Of a stretch of 64,000 nt of DNA, positions 63,348-64,000 are shown piece after piece. Source of the stretch: Paramixta manurensis (GTDB lineage Bacteria; Pseudomonadota; Gammaproteobacteria; Enterobacterales; Enterobacteriaceae); the NCBI RefSeq assembly GCF_013285385.1, contig NZ_CP054212.1, positions 2,976,001 to 3,040,000 on the forward strand. The letters are read 5' to 3'. The stretch's first letter is position 1, and every line of letters starts with the position of its first letter. Both the position numbers and the translations under genes were made by a program. The notes under the pieces are model-generated. The model saw only the letters and a program-made list of their open reading frames with translations. It was not told where the DNA came from and did no database searches.

Positions 63348-64000
63348 TTAAAGGTGTAACGATGCCAAACGCAAGATTTCGTTTTGCGTAGTCGTTTTAG
63401 TTTCGACAATGCCCGCGACCAGGCCGTTGCTCATCACAAGAATCCTATCGGTAATCCCTAATAACTCCGGCATTTCCGAGGAGATAATAATGATGCCCTT
63501 CTCTTTTTTCGCCAACTCAGCAATTAATTGATAGATTTCAAACTTCGCGCCGACATCAATCCCGCGCGTGGGTTCATCCAGCATTAATATTTCCGGTTGC
63601 GTCAACAGCCAGCGCCCAATAATAACCTTCTGTTGGTTACCGCCGGACAATGAACCGATTGAGGTACGATGACCGGGCGTTTTCACACGCATGGAATCAA
63701 TCACCCACTGCGTGTCGCTTTTCATTCGGCTATTATCCAGCAGACCGACGCCATTTTTATACTTACGAATATTGGAGATTAGCGAGTTAAAGCCAATATC
63801 TAAAAAAGCGTAAATACCGGTTGAACGACGCTCTTCTGTTACCAACGCAAAGCCGTGGTTAATGGCCTCATTCGCGCTGTTATTATTGATGGCTTTACCG
63901 TGCAACTTAATGGTGCCCGCCGCCTTATCACGAATACCAAATAAGGTTTCGACAATATCGGTACGCTTAGCGCCCACCAGCCCGGCAATCCCTAAAATTT
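63348..64000 (-). CDS. mglA: MglA, galactose ABC transporter ATPase (5' part outside window)
   Basis: The last 217 residues of a protein of about 506. They cover the second nucleotide-binding half: signature LSGGNQQKVIIGRWLL, Walker B ILMLDEPTRGID and the switch region IIIISSEMPELLG. The sequence continues open to the window edge (ILGIAGLVGAKR). It energises galactose uptake through MglC, 19 bases downstream. Confidence 0.96.
   Translation of the reverse strand, partial: ILGIAGLVGAKRTDIVETLFGIRDKAAGTIKLHGKAINNNSANEAINHGFALVTEERRSTGIYAFLDIGFNSLISNIRKYKNGVGLLDNSRMKSDTQWVIDSMRVKTPGHRTSIGSLSGGNQQKVIIGRWLLTQPEILMLDEPTRGIDVGAKFEIYQLIAELAKKEKGIIIISSEMPELLGITDRILVMSNGLVAGIVETKTTTQNEILRLASLHL

Noticed and set aside
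1..64000. tRNA, rRNA or CRISPR features
   Set aside because: Intergenic regions were read on both strands; no cloverleaf with CCA-end context, no rRNA sequence and no regularly spaced repeat array was found.

Overview
The window looks like chromosomal core DNA of an enterobacterium of the Erwiniaceae type (Pantoea/Mixta/Erwinia group). This is inferred from the recognisable order of Escherichia coli-like genes (wza-wzb-wzc, yegH, asmA-dcd-udk, yegE, yegD, mdtABCD-baeSR, yegQ, yegS, fbaB, thiMD, mrp, metG, yohJK, cdd, maeA, sanA, mglAC) and from a capsule operon in which a Wzy-type polymerase follows wzc, as in amylovoran/stewartan clusters. No rRNA, tRNA, CRISPR array, transposase or prophage module was seen.

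Layout. 1-5.2 kb (minus): start of an exopolysaccharide operon (wza, wzb, wzc, then a Wzy/AmsC-like polymerase cut by the window edge), preceded by a long leader carrying a near-perfect JUMPstart/ops element. 5.8-17 kb: yegH, asmA-dcd-udk, a PAP2 phosphatase, a YegE-type diguanylate cyclase that appears to have lost one PAS domain, the Hsp70-like yegD and an aldo/keto reductase overlapping it tail to tail. 17-28.4 kb: the mdtABCD-baeSR envelope-stress efflux operon. 28.5-31 kb: trhP (yegQ), a CyaR-like sRNA with its own CRP-type promoter, and lipid kinase yegS. 31-38.5 kb: a sugar-acid cluster (MHS transporter, rspA, rspB, a second MFS transporter, ydfI-type dehydrogenase, rspR) with one 16-nt motif repeated 48-51 nt upstream of both transcription units, the best candidate for the RspR operator. 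38.6-41.6 kb: fbaB and thiM-thiD behind a TPP riboswitch.

41.6-43.85 kb is the accessory part. It is AT-rich DNA holding a start-less open frame, a DUF943 gene and a two-gene unit (210-aa protein plus overlapping 76-aa membrane protein). Direct 63-bp repeats (60/63 identical) lie on either side of the two-gene unit. I read it as an orphan effector/immunity island; this is inference and it is the strongest lead in the window.

43.9-48.4 kb: aldo/keto reductase, 2-oxoglutarate/Fe(II) oxygenase, a NepI-like exporter and its divergent AraC regulator. 48.6-52.3 kb: a torYZ-type pair (pentaheme cytochrome plus molybdenum S/N-oxide reductase). 52.4-61.1 kb: GNAT, mrp, metG, yohJK, cdd, maeA, sanA. 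61.2-62 kb: a small DUF1493/STM2901-like pair. 62.3-64 kb: the end of the mgl galactose ABC operon.

Start codons were moved from the longest open frame wherever a ribosome binding site or the known family N-terminus pointed to an internal start. Family assignments rest on reading the protein sequences against remembered homologues; no search was run.
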